Assembly (NCBI GenBank): GCA_034401135.1
Contig: JAWZSP010000003.1
Span: 1,550,001-1,614,000, forward strand
Reading direction: 5' to 3'
Origin: Volutella citrinella
Lineage: Eukaryota; Ascomycota; Sordariomycetes; Hypocreales; Nectriaceae
DNA: 64,000 nt
How positions within the stretch are numbered: position 1 is the first letter of the stretch; each line of letters starts with the position of its first letter. Under the pieces are notes generated by a model. The model saw nothing but the letters and a program-made list of their open reading frames with translations, was not told where the DNA came from and ran no database searches. A program made the translations under genes and the position numbers. Below are positions 59,186 to 64,000 of this stretch, one piece after another.

Positions 59186-62100
59186 GTCCAGCCAATGGTC
59201 AGAATTGTTGGTTGGGGCGGGGAAGCATCGGGTAGGGAAGAGGGCGAGTTGTGCGGCGGCTGGGTGAGAGTGGCTGGGCGTGAGGGGTGATGACTGGGCG
59301 AAACAAGCGAGCTCTTAGAGACTTGTAACCAGCCAACAACAGCATTGATTCACCCGCCGCGGTTCAACGCGCACAGTGGCATTTGCCCTCGACGACGATG
59401 CGCCAAAATCATGAGCTGCGATCAGCAAACTCGGGCGAGCGGATCCCGCCGAACCATCAAGGTTCAAACGCTTCCTCCTAAGCGCGAGGCTGGGGGGAGG
59501 GGGGGCAAGCAACGGTGGCGCGCACGAAACAAAGCAGCGCAACGCAAATGCACAGCAGCGCGGGGAAGGCACACGTTGGCGCGAGAGCTTGACAAGGTGG
59601 CAAAGGGCAGGCGACGGTGGACAAGAAACAAGCGCTGGGGAAGACAGCTTGATTAGGTACTCACGGGTCGATAGGTATCGCCAGAGTCGGCTAGAGAGAT
59701 CCAGGTTAGAACGAAATCGCGAGGCACAGAAAAGGGAAACCTTGAGGTGCTTGCGAGGGGCAGCGACAGACAAGTGAGGAGATGGAGGAAGAATGAATGA
59801 TTGAAATAGCAGGGAGTGCTGGTAGCCGGGTTGAGGTGGAGGGGGTGTCAGAGGGTCAGGGTCGAAGGCAGGCAGAGCGGGAGAGTGCGAGTGCGGGAGC
59901 GGGTGAGCGTGGGGAGCTGGCGGGAAACATGCAGCTAAGGGGGTTCGACAATGCACCGTATGGGGGATGGGATGCCAACGGGACGCGAGCAGCGGCGCAC
60001 GGCAGGTCGAGGTTTTTCGGGTCGGGTGTAGTAGGTAGGTAGGTGGTGAGTGAGTGAGCTGGGGTGTGAGGGGCGCTCCGAGGTGCATCGCATCAAGCAA
60101 GAGGTGGTATCACATTGATTGATGAGGACACTCCTTGGAGTGCGCAGACTGAGCAGAGGGCAAGCTGCGGCGGCGGCGGCGCCAGTAGCATCAAGCAGCA
60201 GCGATAGCAGCAGAAGCACAATTTGAGGGCGGCTGGCTGGCAGTATCCAGGCCCAGCATAAGCACAGCCGGGGATAGCGAGGGCGAGAACTGAGGCGCGC
60301 GTCCAGCCAGCAGCAACAGCAGCAGCCGAGGCGCCGCCGGCTGGACAGCCCAGCCCAGCCCACTCCCAACATGGGCCCGGCTTGAGACGGGAGGTACAAT
60401 ATTCCTGGTGGATGTGGGAAGGGAAGGGGGGGTATTATTTTTCACGCCAACGCGCGATGCTGGACAGACGCAGGCGCGCGTTTGGTCCGGGAAGCATCAC
60501 GGCGGCCGTGGAGGAGTGGGCGTGTGGTCCATGCCGGGGATGGGGGACGGGGACTGGGACGGGGACTGGGACGGTTGGGCAGACTCGTCCGACGCGTGGG
60601 CAGGAAGAGGATGCATATCAACGAGATAGAGAGAGATGGTTACATACCCATTGCGAATTGGCAGCGCGTTCTGGACGGACGGGGCTGCAGAGAGTTTTTT
60701 TCTGGTCTGATCTAAGCCGGGCAGAACAGAAGGTAGCTTTTGTCCAGGTCAGGTCGTGCGAGGACAGGACGGGATAGCCAGTTCGGTCGGCCGTTTGGTT
60801 GGTTGGTCGGTTGGTTGACAGTAAGTAGCAGGTCGTGGGCAGGCAGGTATTGGGAGGTAGTATGAAGAGGCGGCACAGCTGGGCAGCAGAGATCAATCAA
60901 CCTAGGTCGCTCGGATCCAATTGCGCATAACCGCAAGCACGGTTGTCACCTGGCACCTACCTTAGGGGCTAGGAAGATGTAGGTACGTAGCCGGCAGGTG
61001 TGTGGGCTGCTACTTTCCGCCGGACGGGAGGTCTGCAGGGAGTGACAGTAGCAGTGTCGGAAGGAGACACGGTACGGCGGGTGACAGGCGCCGGGTCCGA
61101 ATCGTAGGGGGCCGCGGAGCTGGATGTCGGTCGGTCGAGGAGGAGGAGCTTTTGCAGGCAGTATTCGTACTGGGTTCCCAATGGGGTTGGCAGACTGCAA
61201 GTCTCGTCGTCCCTGCGGTTGCTTGCGCGCGTGCGTGTAGTCCGTAGCCTCCGTGCTCGTTCGGGCTTTCTCGTCGCTCAATGTCTCGTGTCGCAAAAAG
61301 AAAACGCGCGTGGATGAAGTGGGAAGAACCAGGCGACGAATAAGGAGGCCAGGCCGCCAGGGTCAGCGACGACAAGGGGGAGTGGGGCCAGCCAGTTTGG
61401 CTGCAGCATCCTATCAGTGGCGGGGCCGCCATACGCCGTGCGACCCAGTCTTACCAGTCAGCCTGCTCCGTACTACACAAGTACTCCGTGCAATACAGTA
61501 ATTGCCTTACGTTGCCCTCTGCCTCACGATCCAATGTGCCTCAAAACGGCGTACGGAGTACAGAGGAAGAGGGATTGAGTGCTAACCTTTACAGCGCATG
61601 GCACATGTCTTTGAAGGGAAGGATGCGTGAGGTGGAGGGGGGGTATTTGATCTGAGCCTGCCCAGCGACTGCAACCTTTGGGTGGGTGAAGATGAGGCCG
61701 GCGACGATGTTCACACGTCCGCGCACAACCCCAACCATCCCGGTCTCGAGGACAGCAAATGCTCATCGGTTGCCTGCGATGGCTGAGGGTTCCAGGCGCT
61801 ACCGCTACAACACACAAACATAAATCCGCCAAGACGTCACCCTCCATCTGCGGTGGGCAGGAACTATCACACGCCGCACGACCAGGAGGAACAGGCCGCG
61901 CGTGAATATGCTCCTCCTGCTCCCACGGGTAGGGGGCTAGAGTGCGATATGTGTCTTTTTTGTTGGATGCTGGGAGCGCTGACGCCCTGCTCCGTAAGAC
62001 TGCTTGCCTGACGGCGCCTGTCCTTCCACATCCACCATGCAATGGCATGCCGCTTAGGAGTGGAGGATGGTCCTGGACGGATGCCAGGCCGTACGAGGTT

Positions 62101-63920
62101 CGGCACTGGTGCATTCTGGGCGGCCGGGATAGTCTGCAGTAGGCGCATGTGGCGTTTGTGATGAATGCAGGTCCTAGTACATTTGCCATCCGTCCAGCGT
62201 CTGAGTCCTCTTGGAACTTGCAAGTACCGATCAGGGAAGGGGGGAGACGGGTATTGCTCGTTGTCATCAGCTGTTGAATAGCATCGCCCTTCCGAGACGG
62301 GTGCTTCAGGTCCGGTAGATGGCCCAGCTACTGCCAAATTGCCGTGCGTTCCCCCCCTCCTCCCTCCCGCCAACAGGGGGGGACAAATTCGCCGTGGCAC
62401 ACAAAGTCGTCAATCTGGCGCTTTGGAGTTGAGCCTCAAGGTGACAGGGCCCCCAACGACAGCCTGACCGCGATGGCTGCCGGTCCCCCCAAGGTACAGT
62501 ACTCCGAGTCGGTACGGGAAGTGCTGTACGTACTCACTGCTGAGTGTCGCGCAATGCAGGGCGCGCATGAGCACCGTTGCACCCGAGGCTGTGATTGGGG
62601 CCCTCTGGGTGGAGTATTCTGGACGGCATCCCTGGGCGGCAAGGGCATCAGGCATCTCCGGGCGAGTCACATTGCGACTCCTGCAAAGTGTACCCATCAA
62701 CGAATCCACTTTTGTAAGGAATCGCGCCGAGCCCCAGGCTGGCGAAAGGACGCCTGTTTCTGCTGACATTCCTGTAGGCTCTGAGCCAAGCGAAGGACGA
62801 CATGCTCGGCCAACCAACATGTGACGGGAGTCTTGGTTCGTACCTTGGTGTGCCGCCTGCACTGTTTTGTGCGGGACTTTGGGTATGAACGACTAAGCGT
62901 CAGTGTCATGGTGCTTAGTAGGTTCCTGTCTGGGTGCTATGATTATTCAATCAACCATCAATGCCGAAACGGCTCGCAATTGTTGCACGCAATCCATCCC
63001 CCACGCAGCTGTACCTTCTCGCCAGCCACATGCATGTCTAACAAATTGTCACATCATATCAGCAGAGGGAGCCAAGCGCATGCTAGGATGTTTAGTTTAC
63101 CATCGCCGATCGCGCAGGTTGACCCTTGGTCAATAACGCATTCAACTGCTTCTTAGAGATGTCGGGTAAGTTTTGAATTCAGAGAGCAACGCAAGACGGG
63201 GCCTCTGATAGCTCCCCACTTCAAGAAGCCGAATGCAATCAGGAAAGGCCTATGCACGGCGGTGCAGACAAGGAGGTACGGATGGTTACATGAACGGGAA
63301 CCAAGGGGTGGCCGGGTTGGTCTTCTGGTGGGTCATAAAGCCGGTATTCATAGTAGTAGTTGCTACATGAGGTACTAGACAGTGCTACAGGTATTGAGCC
63401 AAAGAAGCGCTTCAAGTCTCAGAGGCGTGACAGCAGCAGGCGGGTATGCCCAGGACAAGAATGCAGTTTGCGGTTCAGTTTTGGCAATAATAATCCTGGC
63501 GGCACTCCGGGACTTACAGAAGGAACAGAGAAGAAAAGAAGTAACGCCTGATCTCGTCGACGGCACCTCTGAGTTCCGAGAATACTCCTCTACAGATCTA
63601 GGACACTCCAATGTCTGCCAGATATCCACGAGGGTTTGCTGCCCAACTCAATGCGAAATACGTCCTTTCCGGACAATTGATCATCAATGCTGTACGTTGG
63701 TTCCTTCTGGTTGTCGTCGACAGAGTGTGGCCCGAGCTCCCAGCACGACCGACGACCCACACTCCACACCAACGTCCAAGCCAGTTCAAAGAATTATCCC
63801 AAAGCTCACAGCAACTCCGTCGTCCGATCGCCAAGCCCGCAACGCGACATCCGCGACTTCGAGCCATTGCCAGCCGTCGCAGCTAGAGGCATCGTCCCAT
63901 TGCCATCGTCTCCTTTCGCC
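59186..63920. other. 4.7-kb gene-poor GC-rich interval
   Basis: No supportable gene. From 59186 to about 60400 the minus strand is pyrimidine-rich, like a long mRNA leader of the GBP2-like gene, with GGTAGGTAGG near 60032. 60480-60760 is G-rich with a short tandem repeat. TACGGAGTAC-family palindromes occur near 61466, 61548, 62498 and 63353. Open frames up to 261 codons are low-complexity. It could hold a long leader, a non-coding RNA or decayed elements. Confidence 0.5.
60536..60572. repeat. G-rich short tandem repeat (12-bp GGGGACTGGGAC)
   Basis: Two exact copies at 60549-60560 and 60561-60572, preceded by a degenerate 13-bp copy. Runs of three or four G at regular spacing make a G-quadruplex conceivable on the plus strand. 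Confidence 0.7.
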
Positions 63921-64000
63921 ATGACGGCCTCCGCCCGCCTGCTCGCCCGGCCCGGCGCCCTCCGCTCCGTCGCTCGTCCCATCCGGACGCCTCACCAGCT
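63921..64000 (+). CDS. 5' end of a probable mitochondrial protein (truncated by window)
   Basis: An ATG in good context (TCGCCATGA) opens a frame of 26 full codons to the right edge: MTASARLLARPGALRSVARPIRTPHQ. The stretch is rich in Arg, Ala, Ser and Leu and lacks acidic residues, which is a classical mitochondrial presequence. The mature part is beyond the window, so no family can be named. The roughly 300 bp upstream carries an open frame in another register that is not protein-like. Confidence 0.6.
   Translation, partial: MTASARLLARPGALRSVARPIRTPHQ

Noticed and set aside
59315..60100. 261-codon minus-strand frame rich in Pro, Leu and Ser
   Set aside because: Low complexity from a CT-rich leader; starts with no conserved feature and would lie in the 5' region of the GBP2-like gene.
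63382..63924. 180-codon plus-strand frame just before the truncated last gene
   Set aside because: No domain pattern, and it ends over the start of a frame with a clean mitochondrial presequence; more likely promoter and leader.

Overview
The window is nuclear DNA of a filamentous ascomycete, most likely a Sordariomycete and plausibly Hypocreales. The evidence is the gene style: short introns (about 45-120 nt) with GTANGT-type donors and CTAAC/CTGAC-like branch sites, roughly balanced to GC-rich coding DNA, and a typical Pezizomycotina gene set (ATG4, ATG9, SPX-RING protein, Delta8-sphingolipid desaturase, MET7-type cystathionine gamma-synthase, an augmin-like subunit). The species cannot be named from sequence alone. 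I assembled 22 complete protein-coding genes plus one gene cut by the right edge. Exon joins were made by reading frame and splice sites by hand, so individual junctions could be off by a base or so.

Layout. 1-548 is an almost pure A+T block with a sharp edge. It is followed by a small hypothetical gene (794-1335), the divergent histone pair H2A (1775-2326, -) and H2B (4285-4813, +), SQS1 (5126-7199, -), ATG4 (8329-9851, +), a JJJ1-type ribosome-biogenesis J-protein (10094-11845, -), an SPX-RING protein (13388-15026, +), cystathionine gamma-synthase (15293-17215, -), a VOC-like membrane protein (18004-19950, -), EMG1/NEP1 (22757-23684, -), mitochondrial ribosomal protein uS17m (24444-24952, +), a MIT-AAA ATPase of the SAP1/YTA6 type (25302-27813, -), COG6 (28497-30630, -), ATG9 (31413-34242, +), mitoferrin (36370-37781, +), ER co-chaperone P58IPK (38507-40138, -), a HAUS1-like augmin subunit (41352-42263, +), VAC14 (42381-45700, -), a sphingolipid Delta8-desaturase (46502-48328, -), dihydrolipoamide dehydrogenase (49850-51690, -), SGD1/NOM1 (52675-55221, -), SRP14 (55590-56141, +), a GBP2-like three-RRM protein (57220-59185, -), and the first exon of a probable mitochondrial protein (63921 to the end).

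These are mostly housekeeping genes: chromatin, rRNA and mRNA maturation, autophagy, Golgi/vacuole membrane traffic, mitochondrial metabolism, and ER folding and targeting. They are not a biosynthetic or defence cluster. The one functional pairing worth noting is ATG4 and ATG9 lying about 22 kb apart. I saw no convincing tRNA, rRNA, CRISPR or intact transposon. The unusual signals are the A+T block, an 8-nt microexon in the GBP2-like gene, a family of short TAGTAC/TACGGAGTA palindromes confined to intergenic DNA, a composite VOC/glycine-zipper/RS-rich protein, and two long gene-poor intervals (19951-22756 and 59186-63920).
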